From Escherichia fergusonii ATCC 35469 (GTDB lineage: Bacteria; Pseudomonadota; Gammaproteobacteria; Enterobacterales; Enterobacteriaceae): 64,000 nucleotides of DNA. The notes under the pieces are model-generated. The model was not told the DNA's origin and searched no databases. It saw only the letters and a list, made by a program, of their open reading frames with translations. Shown one piece after another: positions 45,035 through 53,649 of the stretch (position 1 is the stretch's first letter; every line of letters begins with the position of its first letter). The translations under genes were made by a program, and so were the position numbers. The stretch covers positions 4,464,001 through 4,528,000 of the forward strand of contig NC_011740.1 in NCBI RefSeq assembly GCF_000026225.1, given 5' to 3'.

Positions 45035-45183
45035 CGGTCGGATAAAGCGTTCAGGCCTTACCTGACACGACATGTAGGCACAGATGCCAAATGCGACGCT
45101 GGCGCGTCTTATCTGGCCTACGAAGGGCTAACGTGCAGGTTTTGTATGTTGGATAAGGCGTTCACGCCGCATCCGACACGGTA
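45035..45183. repeat. Cluster of three REP units (BIME-like)
   Basis: Three palindromic REP-type units: CGGTCGGATAAAGCGTTCAGG (one base trimmed at each end of the unit) near 45035, GCGACGCTGGCGCGTCTTAT near 45093, and GGATAAGGCGTTCACGCCGC near 45151. They separate the leu tRNA operon from the two AT-rich genes downstream. Confidence 0.75.
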
Positions 45184-45329
45184 TGCGGGTACTGTTGCGT
45201 GAATTCTCGTTCGCAATATTTTTCAGACTCAATTTCAATATCCCTTGTGTAGTATTCATCACAAAGGATGTCAAAATTATCAATAAACGTAGTATGATAA
45301 TCCGGGAGTTTTGCTCTGGCAATGTAGCA

Positions 45330-45749
45330 TCATTTTTTTAACTTCCGTGAGATAGTGATTTTTTTAGCAATGATTTCAATGTAGAAGTCATGACTTTGGA
45401 CAATGTAATGCGTGTATGTTCCTGAGTCATATAATTTCCAGTCAGTAAAATGCTCTGTTCTTTCGTTCTCGAGTTTTTCCAGCCATGATGACACCGGGAC
45501 TACCCAGTAACATGAAGCAAAGTCATTCTCACCACAAGGAGTATAGTATCTGCGATCTTTATTGCGTTCATAACGCGTAGCCCATACTTCTGTAAATTCA
45601 ACAACACCCTTAAATCTGGAGTATTTTGTTGAAGCTCTCCAGAGAGGAAAACTGATTATTAATGAATCACCAATACTTTCAATATGAACATAATCATTTG
45701 GTGCCTGCCAGTAAGGCAATTCAATAGCGTATGCGTAATCTTTTTTCAT
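45330..45749 (-). CDS. Unrecognised 139-residue protein, immunity-like
   Basis: 139 residues, acidic and aromatic-rich (six Trp and many Tyr), without signal peptide or membrane segment. AT-rich compared with neighbours. It follows the CPCC gene by 1 bp, so the two form one operon. Size, composition and pairing resemble immunity proteins of polymorphic toxin systems, but no toxin or Rhs/CDI gene is present. Function is not claimed. Confidence 0.7.
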   Translation of the reverse strand: MKKDYAYAIELPYWQAPNDYVHIESIGDSLIISFPLWRASTKYSRFKGVVEFTEVWATRYERNKDRRYYTPCGENDFASCYWVVPVSSWLEKLENERTEHFTDWKLYDSGTYTHYIVQSHDFYIEIIAKKITISRKLKK

Positions 45750-45750
45750 T

Positions 45751-45981
45751 TTATTTTTTGCTTTTAATTACAATTTGCGCTATTTGTTTTTGAAAAATTT
45801 CCGTTTTTTTATATTCATTCGGTGTGGCGTGGTTACAACTACTGTACTGATCGCCTGTCTTACCGTCATTCTGCCAGTGGCATACGGGACAGATCTCAAA
45901 AAAAGCATCTTCCTTGCTGGCGAAAACAAGATACCCGCAAGCATTACAAGCTATACCAGACATTGATGAGTTATTTTCCAT
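45751..45981 (-). CDS. Cysteine-rich CPCC-like protein
   Basis: 76 residues from ATG 45981, preceded by AAGGA at good spacing; the Met at 46023 is less likely. Two CxxC knuckles (CNACGYLVFASKE and FEICPVCHWQNDG) match the CPCC cysteine-rich family, probably a small zinc-ribbon. Members are often found beside polymorphic toxins as immunity genes. Here it pairs with the 139-residue gene and has no visible toxin. Confidence 0.75.
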   Translation of the reverse strand: MENNSSMSGIACNACGYLVFASKEDAFFEICPVCHWQNDGKTGDQYSSCNHATPNEYKKTEIFQKQIAQIVIKSKK

Positions 45982-46118
45982 ATTATGATTATCCTTGAAT
46001 TCGCGCAAAGAGATAGTACACATGCTTGATTGTTGAAAGGATGCTTATTAAGTGTGTGAGGCACCGATTAAACCGAAAAAAGGTGCTAACCGCCGCATTC
46101 TTAGAGTAAAAAAAACAG

Positions 46119-46152
46119 TCATATGCCCGATGTGCAAACTCATCGGGCTCAT
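46119..46152 (-). terminator. rsmC terminator
   Basis: GCCCGATG and CATCGGGC form an 8-bp stem about 10 bp past the rsmC stop. ATATGACTGTTTTTTTT follows on the minus strand. Confidence 0.75.
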
Positions 46153-46162
46153 ATGGGGATAC

Positions 46163-47194
46163 TTAACCTTTCTTCGCCTGGCGGGTCATAATGGCGCGAT
46201 ACACCTTGAAGCGCCCGGTTTGCGCGATCACTTCGTGGAAGCCAAATGTCTCATCCAGCACGTCCGGGTAAGGCAGGAAGGCGTTCGCCACAATTCTCAG
46301 CTCGCCGCCGCTGTTAAGATGACGCACCGCGCCGCGAATCAGCGTTTGCGCCGCATCCAGGCTGGTTTGCATCCCATCGTGGAACGGCGGGTTGGAGATG
46401 ATCATATCAAAGCGACCTTTCACCTCGGAAAAGACGTTGCTGGCAAAGACTTCACCTTCAATACCGTTGGCAGCAAGTGTTGCACGGCTGGCTTCAACTG
46501 CTGGCGCAGAAACATCGCACAACGTGAGACGAATTTTCGGCGAATGGCGCGCAAAGGCAACCGAAAGCACGCCCGCGCCACAGCCGACATCCAGCACTTT
46601 ACCTTTCGTGTGCGGAGTTAACGTCGAGAGCAGCAGTTGGCTACCGACATCCAGACCGTCGCGGCTAAACACGCCCGGCAGCGTTTTGACCGTCAGGCCA
46701 TCGACGTTATATTCGCCCCAGAATTTATCGGCATCAAACATCGGCTGCTTTTCCAGACGACCAAAATAGAGGCCACAGCGACGGGCGCTGTCGACTTTAT
46801 TCAACGGCGCATAATCTGCCAGCATCTGCTCTGCGCTGCGCACGCCGCTTCGGTTCTCGCCAACGACAAAAATATCCGTCCCCACCGGCAGCAGAGAAAG
46901 TAAATTCATCAACTGGAACTGGGCTTCCGGTTTGTTCTTCGGCCAGTAGTAAATCAGCGTATCGCAATCTGCGACATCATCCGCCGTGGCGACCAGGCTA
47001 AAACGGGCGTTATCACCCATCTGGCGGCTTAATACCTGCCAGTGGTGGAACTGCTGGGTATGAGCACGGCTGGCCGCGGTATCTAAACGCGCGGGCAGGT
47101 CATCCTGTAAGTCTCCGGCAAACAGAATACGGCTTTGTTCGAAATCATCACTGTGACGCAGCAAGACTTCACTTGCCGGGGTAAATGCAGACAT
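46163..47194 (-). CDS. rsmC: 16S rRNA m2G1207 methyltransferase RsmC
   Basis: 343-residue enzyme modifying G1207 of 16S rRNA. It has an inactive N-terminal methyltransferase-like domain and an active C-terminal domain with VLDVGCGAGVLSVAFA and SNPPFHDGMQ. Same architecture as RlmG at 31466-32602. It is divergent from holD. Confidence 0.95.
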   Translation of the reverse strand: MSAFTPASEVLLRHSDDFEQSRILFAGDLQDDLPARLDTAASRAHTQQFHHWQVLSRQMGDNARFSLVATADDVADCDTLIYYWPKNKPEAQFQLMNLLSLLPVGTDIFVVGENRSGVRSAEQMLADYAPLNKVDSARRCGLYFGRLEKQPMFDADKFWGEYNVDGLTVKTLPGVFSRDGLDVGSQLLLSTLTPHTKGKVLDVGCGAGVLSVAFARHSPKIRLTLCDVSAPAVEASRATLAANGIEGEVFASNVFSEVKGRFDMIISNPPFHDGMQTSLDAAQTLIRGAVRHLNSGGELRIVANAFLPYPDVLDETFGFHEVIAQTGRFKVYRAIMTRQAKKG

Positions 47195-47296
47195 GGAATG
47201 CTCCTCAATTGATACTGGCGGCGATTATAGCCATATGTTGGCGCGGTATCGACGAATTTGCTATATTTGCGCCCCTGACAACAGGAGCGATTCGCT

Positions 47297-47710
47297 ATGA
47301 CATCCCGACGAGACTGGCAGTTACAGCAACTGGGCATTACCCAGTGGTCGCTGCGTCGCCCTGGCGCGTTGCAGGGGGAGATTGCCATTGCGATCCCGGC
47401 ACACGTCCGTCTGGTGATGGTGGCAAACGATCTTCCCGCCCTGACTGATCCTTTAGTGAGCGACGTTCTGCGCGCATTAACCGTCAGCCCCGACCAGGTG
47501 CTGCAACTGACGCCAGAAAAGATCGCGATGCTGCCGCAAGGCAGTCGCTGCAACAGCTGGCGGTTGGGTACTGACGAACCGCTATCACTGGAAGGCGCTC
47601 AGGTGGCATCACCGGCGCTCACCGAATTACGGGCAAACCCAACGGCACGCGCCGCGTTATGGCAACAAATTTGCACATATGAACACGATTTCTTCCCTCG
47701 AAACGACTGA
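47297..47710 (+). CDS. holD: DNA polymerase III psi subunit
   Basis: 137-residue clamp-loader accessory subunit that links chi and the tau/gamma complex to SSB. The N-terminus MTSRRDWQLQQLGITQWSLR matches the psi helix that binds the clamp loader. It overlaps rimI by 32 bp and so is coupled to it. Full length. Confidence 0.95.
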   Translation: MTSRRDWQLQQLGITQWSLRRPGALQGEIAIAIPAHVRLVMVANDLPALTDPLVSDVLRALTVSPDQVLQLTPEKIAMLPQGSRCNSWRLGTDEPLSLEGAQVASPALTELRANPTARAALWQQICTYEHDFFPRND

Positions 47711-48125
47711 TTTACCAGCGGCTTTCCACATTGAACAACGCGCCCACGCCTTTCCGTGGAGTGAAAAAACCTTTGCCAGTAATCAGGGCGAGCGTTATCT
47801 CAACTTTCAGTTAACGCAAAACGGCAAAATGGCGGCGTTTGCGATTACGCAAGTGGTGCTGGATGAAGCTACATTGTTCAATATTGCGGTCGATCCCGAC
47901 TATCAGCGTCAGGGGCTGGGAAGGGCGCTGCTGGAACATCTGATCGACGAACTGGAAAAACGCGGTGTGGCGACGTTATGGCTGGAAGTCCGTGCCTCAA
48001 ACGCTGCCGCCATTGCCCTGTACGAAAGTTTAGGCTTTAACGAGGCGACGATTCGCCGCAATTACTACCCCACCAAGGACGGTCGCGAAGACGCCATCAT
48101 CATGGCGTTGCCAATCAGTATGTAA
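47679..48125 (+). CDS. rimI: Ribosomal protein S18 N-alpha-acetyltransferase
   Basis: 148-residue GNAT-fold enzyme that acetylates the N-terminus of S18. The acetyl-CoA motif is VDPDYQRQGLGRALLEHLI near residue 71, and the LEVRASNAAAIALYESLGF block follows. It starts within holD; yjjG follows after 14 bp. Confidence 0.95.
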   Translation: MNTISSLETTDLPAAFHIEQRAHAFPWSEKTFASNQGERYLNFQLTQNGKMAAFAITQVVLDEATLFNIAVDPDYQRQGLGRALLEHLIDELEKRGVATLWLEVRASNAAAIALYESLGFNEATIRRNYYPTKDGREDAIIMALPISM

Positions 48126-48139
48126 GACAAGGTGGAATA

Positions 48140-48817
48140 ATGAAGTGGGACTGGATTTTCTTTGATGCCGATGAAACGCTGTTTACCTTTGACTCGTTCA
48201 CCGGCCTGCAGCGGATGTTTCTTGATTACAGCGTCACTTTTACCGCTGAAGATTTTCAGGACTATCAGGCCGTTAACAAGCCCCTGTGGGTAGATTATCA
48301 AAACGGTGCTATCACTTCATTACAGCTTCAGCACGGGCGTTTTGAGAGCTGGGCCGAACGGCTGAACGTCGAGCCAGGTAAACTCAACGAGGCCTTCATT
48401 AATGCGATGGCGGAAATTTGCACACCGCTGCCGGGCGCGGTTTCCCTGCTTAATGCCATTCGCGGCAACGCCAAAATCGGCATCATCACCAACGGCTTTA
48501 GCGCCTTGCAGCAAGTGCGTCTGGAACGCACGGGCCTGCGTGATTATTTCGATTTGTTGGTGATTTCCGAAGAAGTTGGCGTAGCCAAACCGAATAAGAA
48601 AATTTTCGATTATGCGCTGGAACAGGCGGGCAATCCTGACCGTTCACGCGTGCTGATGGTTGGCGACACTGCCGAGTCCGATATTCTCGGTGGCATCAAC
48701 GCCGGGCTTGCGACCTGCTGGCTGAATGCTCACAATCGCGAGCAACCAGAAGGCATCGCGCCTACCTGGACCGTTTCTTCGTTGCACGAACTGGAGCAGC
48801 TCCTGTGTAAACACTGA
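48140..48817 (+). CDS. yjjG: Pyrimidine nucleotidase YjjG (HAD family)
   Basis: 225-residue HAD-like 5'-nucleotidase that cleans non-canonical pyrimidine nucleotides. The catalytic motif I is FFDADETLF (D9 and D11), motif II contains ITNGFSALQ, and motif IV is MVGDTAESDILGG. Co-oriented with holD-rimI and upstream of the prfC start. Confidence 0.94.
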   Translation: MKWDWIFFDADETLFTFDSFTGLQRMFLDYSVTFTAEDFQDYQAVNKPLWVDYQNGAITSLQLQHGRFESWAERLNVEPGKLNEAFINAMAEICTPLPGAVSLLNAIRGNAKIGIITNGFSALQQVRLERTGLRDYFDLLVISEEVGVAKPNKKIFDYALEQAGNPDRSRVLMVGDTAESDILGGINAGLATCWLNAHNREQPEGIAPTWTVSSLHELEQLLCKH

Positions 48818-48907
48818 TTGCCTCCCCCCCGTTGATGGGTAAAATAGCCGCAATTTTTCGTTTTCAACAAGCGCGGCGCGATGCCGCTTACTCAAGAAGA
48901 AAGAATT

Positions 48908-48982
48908 ATGACGTTGTCTCCTTATTTGCAAGAGGTGGCGAAGCGCCGCACTTTTGCCATTATTTCTCACCCCAATAATTAA
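48908..48982 (+). pseudogene. prfC: 5' end of prfC (release factor 3), cut by prophage integration
   Basis: ATG 48908 begins MTLSPYLQEVAKRRTFAI (18 residues) followed by ISHP, the native RF3 N-terminus, then diverges to NN and a TAA at 48980. The P-loop that should follow (DAGKTT) is missing. The remaining prfC is presumably on the far side of the prophage. The in-window piece would encode a 24-residue peptide only. Confidence 0.88.
48950..48972 (+). other. Probable attachment site (attL) core within prfC
   Basis: Identity with prfC ends at about 48972 (TATTTCTCACCC), after which phage sequence begins. The exact core length cannot be set without the other junction; prfC is a known lambdoid/Stx phage integration site. 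Confidence 0.6.
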
Positions 48983-49135
48983 CCCCAAATTAAAGCTCTT
49001 TTACTCTTTCAAAATCCTTTCAGTTAATTGAGGTTGAGCTATATAAATCATTTAAATACATTTAGTTATGTGGCTTCTTTAATTGAAAGTTCTTTCATGT
49101 AACTTTAAATCGATCAGCTTGCTTTCATCAAAAAT

Positions 49136-49196
49136 CTGTACATATGCTTGTACATAATGTACAAAGCAGCAGAGGTGTTTTGCGATTTGTACAAGG
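49136..49196. promoter_or_regulatory. TTGTACA repeat cluster upstream of integrase
   Basis: A perfect palindrome TTGTACATAATGTACAA (49148-49164), a TTGTACAA (49187-49194) and a CTGTACAT (49137-49144) lie in the 60 bp before the integrase start. They could be arm-type integrase sites or an operator for int. Confidence 0.6.
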
Positions 49197-49202
49197 TGAG
49201 TA

Positions 49203-50426
49203 ATGGCGCTGTCTGATGCGTGGTTGCGTTCAGTCGTTGGAAAGGAACGTGATAAGGTTTTGGTTAAATCCGATCGTGATGGTCTGTCTGTTAGAGTATC
49301 ACCGAAAGGTCGCGTAGTGTTCCAATATCGTTATCAGTGGGCGGGGAAAGGTGAGCGTCTTGATATCGGAACTTACCCGGCAACTGGACTAAAAGAGGCC
49401 AGAGAAGAAGTTATCCGTCTTCGTGGTGAACTCGAGTCAAACCGCAATCCACGATTGGTCAAGCAGGCTGAAAAACGAAAAGCTACTGAAGCCATGACGG
49501 TAGAGTCTGTGATCCGTGCTTGGTATGAAGCATATTGTGTAAAAAATAAAAAAGGTTCTGAACAGATACTCCGCTCGTTTGAGCTGCACCTGTTCTCTAA
49601 AATCGGGAATATCCCTCACGATGCAGCTACATTGCATGATTGGTTAGAAGTCCTGGAGCCTCTTAGCACTAAGACTCCTGCAATAGCAGACCGATTGCTA
49701 ATTAACGCAAAGCAGGCCCACGTCTGGGCGTATAAGAGAAAGCTTATTGAAACTCGCCCGCTGTCGGATATCACGGGTAAAGATATGGATATCCGTAAAG
49801 GTCAGAAGAAACGGTTTCTGACACATGATGAAATTAAAATCCTTTATGCTGCGATCGATGGTTCTCGAATGGTTCCTAAATACCGGGCCTTCATTAAACT
49901 ATTGCTGCATTTTGGCTGCCGTAGTTCAGAGCTAATTACCGCTAGGGTGGATGATTTTGATTTCATTAATAAGGTATGGACTGTACCGCCAGAACGACAT
50001 AAGACAGGGGATATAACAGGTGAACCGCTAAAGCGCCCCATTATTGAACCGGTTGAAGAGCTTATAAAGTACGTTATCTCTATGAACAATGGTTCCGATA
50101 TGCTTTTTACTAAGGAAGGATGTAGGGAACCCGTTGGTCGGACATCATTGCAGTCGCTGCCTTACAATTTAATGCAGTACGCATGGCGGCGTTTAGGGTA
50201 TCAATTCCCCCATTGGTCTCTTCATGATTTGAGACGAACAGCACGAACAAACTTTTCTGATCTTACTGCGCCTCATATTGCAGAAATAATGCTCGGTCAT
50301 AAACTGCCAGGGGTATGGCAGGTTTATGACAAGAGCGATTATTTAGAAGAACAGCGTAAAGCTTACCAGGCATGGTGGGAGAGAGTTGAATCGATCGTTA
50401 CTTGTACTGGTTCAGACAGCAACTGA
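49203..50426 (+). CDS. Tyrosine-family phage integrase
   Basis: 407-residue P4-like integrase. An N-terminal arm-binding domain of the DUF4102 type (GLSVRVSPKGRVVFQYRY) is followed by a core-binding domain and a catalytic domain. Catalytic residues visible are Arg in HFGCRSSEL, His and Arg in HDLRRTART, His in GHK and the nucleophile Tyr in VYDKSDYL. It lies next to attL, as in prfC-integrated phages. AAGGTGAG precedes the ATG. Confidence 0.93.
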   Translation: MALSDAWLRSVVGKERDKVLVKSDRDGLSVRVSPKGRVVFQYRYQWAGKGERLDIGTYPATGLKEAREEVIRLRGELESNRNPRLVKQAEKRKATEAMTVESVIRAWYEAYCVKNKKGSEQILRSFELHLFSKIGNIPHDAATLHDWLEVLEPLSTKTPAIADRLLINAKQAHVWAYKRKLIETRPLSDITGKDMDIRKGQKKRFLTHDEIKILYAAIDGSRMVPKYRAFIKLLLHFGCRSSELITARVDDFDFINKVWTVPPERHKTGDITGEPLKRPIIEPVEELIKYVISMNNGSDMLFTKEGCREPVGRTSLQSLPYNLMQYAWRRLGYQFPHWSLHDLRRTARTNFSDLTAPHIAEIMLGHKLPGVWQVYDKSDYLEEQRKAYQAWWERVESIVTCTGSDSN

Positions 50427-50686
50427 CAGTCCGCTTTGAGCAAGAAGCGGAAGTTGGCAGTTTTGTGGACTGTCCCCACAAAAGTGACTACAGAAATAGT
50501 TGCAATTCATAATTGATCATGGGTTGTCAGTTAAACTCGTGGCGATTTAAATAGACTAATTGGGAGTGCGTCCATTACTTATATCTTGTAATGTTAACTA
50601 TCAGAAATGATACAAAGATAATATGTCTTTAAAGAAAAGGCTGATGGCGAAAAGTGGCCCGATGAGGGCCACAATACAGCTGTCAC
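50427..50686. other. Non-coding stretch after integrase
   Basis: 260 bp without a convincing ORF. GGACTGTCCCCACAAAAGTG near 50468 is typical of lambdoid prophage junction sequence. The flxA-like gene ends in this direction at 50687. Confidence 0.4.
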
Positions 50687-51019
50687 TTAGACGTAAATAT
50701 CAATGGTGCCAGCGGTATTTGTATCGTCTTTTTTCTCTTCTTTTTTATCAGGCTGAACTGTCGCGTCTTTATTCTTTTTCTCTGCCTGCTGCCTTAACAA
50801 CTGCTCCAGTTGAGCCCTGAGGCTTTCAATTTGCTTCTGTACCAATGCAGCCATTTCTTTTTTCTGCTGTGTCGTCATCCCCTCTTCCGATGAGATTTTC
50901 CCAAGCTTTTCAGTCAGCACCTGAATTTGTCTTGTGATTTTGGCTATTTCTGATGTTCCTTCCGGGGCGGAGTTGTTTGAAATAACGGTTGAGGTATTCC
51001 CCTGAATTGTGACAGACAT
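50687..51019 (-). CDS. flxA: FlxA homologue
   Basis: 110-residue coiled-coil protein (ITRQIQVLTEKLGKI and KQIESLRAQLEQLLRQQ) resembling FlxA of the K-12 Qin prophage, a gene transcribed by flagellar sigma-28. Role unknown. Ribosome site AAGGAG precedes ATG 51019, and a sigma-28 promoter lies just upstream. Confidence 0.88.
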   Translation of the reverse strand: MSVTIQGNTSTVISNNSAPEGTSEIAKITRQIQVLTEKLGKISSEEGMTTQQKKEMAALVQKQIESLRAQLEQLLRQQAEKKNKDATVQPDKKEEKKDDTNTAGTIDIYV

Positions 51020-51042
51020 AGATTTCTCCTTTTAAAAAAGCA

Positions 51043-51069
51043 CTATCGGCATGCACAAAAAAATCTTTA
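51043..51069 (-). promoter_or_regulatory. Sigma-28 (FliA) promoter of flxA
   Basis: Minus strand reads TAAAGATT, 11 bp, GCCGATAG, against the FliA consensus TAAAGTTT-N11-GCCGATAA. Spacing is exact and it lies 24 bp upstream of the flxA start. Confidence 0.85.
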
Positions 51070-51502
51070 ATCGTATTTCTTGTGTCATTAATTGTTTGAT
51101 GTTCAGATTGTTTTCCTCGCGGGCTGGCGCGCCTCAGAAAGTAAAGCTTGTTGACAGGGGTAAACGTTCGGCAATAATTTTCTGCCGCATGCGGGTGTTG
51201 CATAAAACGTGCTACGTTCCTTTATCGACAGGTCAGGTCACCGCTCACCCGCCGACGAGAAAGCAACACTGACATGCTAAAGCAAAAAATAGATGAATAA
51301 GTTGAGTTGTGCATATGTAGCCTGACCGTCACAAAGTATATGGTGTCTGTACCAGTAAGATGATGGCCGGACTCTTTAAAAACGAGCTGACCTGCACAAT
51401 ACAGGATGGGCTTAGCAATGGCTGCTCCTGGCACAGAGCAGACAGTCAGATTTGTTTGGTCTGTGCCATATCTGTGCCAGCTCTCATTTGAGCTAATGTT
51501 TG
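51070..51502. other. Non-coding stretch between flxA and the excisionase-like gene
   Basis: A 73-codon plus-strand frame (51051-51272) overlaps the flxA promoter and has no recognisable domain; I do not call it. No promoters or repeats were clearly seen in the remainder. Confidence 0.35.
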
Positions 51503-51697
51503 TTACTCTATTACTCCAGCAAACCTATATATCTTGCGTGATGCCCATTTATTTGGGCAGGATTTAATATCAGGATCTGGAAAATCTGGTCTGTATTTCT
51601 GGCCAGTCCTCCTGTTTACGCTGTTCCAGCGAAGCACCGTCGATATTGAAACGCCACAGAATTCGGCGACTTGTTTTGTTGTCATTAAGTTGTTCAT
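51503..51697 (-). CDS. Excisionase-like helix-turn-helix protein
   Basis: 64 residues from ATG 51697 (MNNLMTTKQVAEFCGVSIST). It resembles a MerR/AlpA-type winged helix, as in phage excisionases. AGGGGCAGC provides a weak ribosome site. Position close to attL and orientation opposite to int fit an excisionase role; this is inference. Confidence 0.75.
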   Translation of the reverse strand: MNNLMTTKQVAEFCGVSISTVLRWNSVNRRTGQKYRPDFPDPDIKSCPNKWASRKIYRFAGVIE

Positions 51698-51731
51698 TGC
51701 TGCCCCTCCAGTGATTGTTCGGTTGAAAGAC

Positions 51732-52268
51732 TCATGCGCATGTGCGTAACTCCGATAACTCGTTAAAGCGCTCCATAAACATCCCGTAGGCATGGCTCGG
51801 AGCCAGTGGAATAACTTTGAACATCTCTGTTGCCGGGATGCCTTCCAGTACAGGCCAGAAAGAGCCATCATCAAGTCCGAGATCGCGGCGTTCGGTTGCC
51901 AGCATGATGAGATCGGCATATTTCACAGGTGTGCTCATAACCGGGGGTAACCCGTATTTCTCACGGATTACGGCGTCTATTTTTTCTTCCATCCGTTTAT
52001 AATCAGGAAGAAGGCGTTTCAGTGGAGCCGGGATGTCCTGGCAATACGCTTCTGTTGCATCATGCATTAACGCTTCAAAAGCAAATTCCTGCGGTACCAG
52101 CTGGCTGCAAAGCACCGCATGCTGGGCGACGCTGTAGAAGTGTGAAAGATGTCCTGCAAAGCGACAGATATTTGAAAGGGAAACCGCGATATCGTTAATC
52201 ACGATGTCGTCTTTATTTATCCTGTCATAATAAAAATGCTTCCCAGAAAAAGTTTTAATAAATGACAT
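51732..52268 (-). CDS. yfdR: HD-domain phosphohydrolase, YfdR-like
   Basis: 178-residue HD-superfamily hydrolase (5'-nucleotidase YfbR-like). Metal-binding residues are visible in HLSHFYSVAQHAVLC and LMHDATEAYCQDIP (HD dyad). K-12 prophage CPS-53 carries homologues yfdR, yfdQ and yfdP in the same order. The start at 52268 (MSFIKTF) is preferred to 52331, which overlaps the intergenic region. Confidence 0.88.
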   Translation of the reverse strand: MSFIKTFSGKHFYYDRINKDDIVINDIAVSLSNICRFAGHLSHFYSVAQHAVLCSQLVPQEFAFEALMHDATEAYCQDIPAPLKRLLPDYKRMEEKIDAVIREKYGLPPVMSTPVKYADLIMLATERRDLGLDDGSFWPVLEGIPATEMFKVIPLAPSHAYGMFMERFNELSELRTCA

Positions 52269-52396
52269 TTTGTTCTCCACGTTATTTGCGCTGCACCGCA
52301 CTGAATTCTGGTAAAAGGAAGCCCTCACCATCCGGCGATTATTGAGTTAATTACGTTTCCATAAATGCCCCCGCAGGGGCATTTGCAGTAATCAAA

Positions 52397-53221
52397 TCAG
52401 GCGGTGAAAGTACCAATAAAGGTTTCTACTTTGCTGTCTTTGAATTTCTCAACAAGCAGATCGCGAAATTCGTTAGCCATTTCTTCCTGCACAGCCTCCA
52501 GCTGAATAATGCGCAGAACAAGTACAGGACGATCGCCAGTGATAATGCTGAGGCGTAATTTAAAAGAACGTTCTTTCAGACCTTCAAACGGAACGCATTT
52601 AAATTCAAATGCCACTGGCATAATGTCTTTGGTCTTCGCTTCGACAGACTCCATCAGGGAGCGTTTGCCGCTGAAGTCATTATCTTCAAAATCAGCGGTC
52701 TGGTTTGCTTCAATCGTGATTTTACGGACAGCCGCAGCCGATTTTGTTGCCTGGATAGCGTCACCATTAGCATCAAAACCCACAAGGTAGTCGGCCCAGT
52801 CTTCAATCCATTCTGCCAGTGACTTCTGGGAGTTACGCTCGCTGTTAACAGACAACAGTGCAGAGAACGGTGCTGTCTTTTTCAGTTTGAGAGTGGCGGT
52901 GTTATCTGCGTGACCTGGTTCATCAATAGTACCCAGGTTAAGCACACTGACGGCACGCATATTATCAGCATCGATAAAGCAGCGGGTGCCTTCATCTGCA
53001 AGATCTTTAGAATAACGGGTAAAGTCATCGATGCTGGCAGTGGAAAGCGCACCACGGAAACGGAAGCGATTTAAATTAAATTTTTCCAGATCATGAATGC
53101 GGAAATTCTCAGGCAATGCCACAGCATCGGCACCAATCTTACTGATAATTTCATTAACACCCTGAGCAGAAATAAGAGCATGGATTTGATTAATTGCGGT
53201 TGCGTCTAAGTTCTGAGACAT
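52397..53221 (-). CDS. yfdQ: DUF2303 protein, YfdQ-like
   Basis: 274-residue phage protein of the YfdQ/DUF2303 family, function unknown. The N-terminus contains ALPENFRIHDLEKF. It lies between the yfdP and yfdR homologues, an arrangement conserved in several lambdoid prophages. Full length, with a good AGGAC ribosome site. Confidence 0.87.
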   Translation of the reverse strand: MSQNLDATAINQIHALISAQGVNEIISKIGADAVALPENFRIHDLEKFNLNRFRFRGALSTASIDDFTRYSKDLADEGTRCFIDADNMRAVSVLNLGTIDEPGHADNTATLKLKKTAPFSALLSVNSERNSQKSLAEWIEDWADYLVGFDANGDAIQATKSAAAVRKITIEANQTADFEDNDFSGKRSLMESVEAKTKDIMPVAFEFKCVPFEGLKERSFKLRLSIITGDRPVLVLRIIQLEAVQEEMANEFRDLLVEKFKDSKVETFIGTFTA

Positions 53222-53286
53222 AATAAGTCCTCACTATATAAAGATATTCAGTGATGAAATAAATAATCAGTTAATTAAGAACGATA

Positions 53287-53649
53287 TTAATGACCTGCTG
53301 CGCGGAGTTTTCCGTCAGGTTCACCGGCAAGAGTCAGTAATTGTCCCTGGTCTTCCTGCAGAATTGTCAGGCGACCACCGCGATTGACATACATCGGCGT
53401 TTCGGTGGTGTCTTCTTCGGAAATTTTCCCGCGGTTAGTCGGGCGAATATATGAGAGTTTGTGTTTGATTTTCACACGGTTCTCATCAAATGGTTCGATT
53501 TCCAGGTTGAGTGAGACCTTCCCTTTGGTTTTCGTGTTCATCACACCGGAAGCGACTTCACTGAGAACTGCGCCGATTTTGGTTTCAAATACGCCGCCGT
53601 CCAGCTCCCCGATAAATGCCTGCACATCAGTACTGCGTTCGCTAGCCAT
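53287..53649 (-). CDS. yfdP: YfdP-like phage protein
   Basis: 120-residue protein resembling YfdP of CPS-53. The start at 53649 (MASERSTD) is chosen because GAGGAA lies 7 bp upstream; Mets at 53664 and 53667 are part of that ribosome site. The long in-frame extension to 53967 runs through a hairpin-rich non-coding region and is rejected. Function unknown. Confidence 0.85.
   Translation of the reverse strand: MASERSTDVQAFIGELDGGVFETKIGAVLSEVASGVMNTKTKGKVSLNLEIEPFDENRVKIKHKLSYIRPTNRGKISEEDTTETPMYVNRGGRLTILQEDQGQLLTLAGEPDGKLRAAGH

Noticed and set aside
51051..51272. 73-codon plus-strand ORF starting MHKKIFNRI
   Set aside because: It overlaps the flxA sigma-28 promoter, has no ribosome site of note and no recognisable family.
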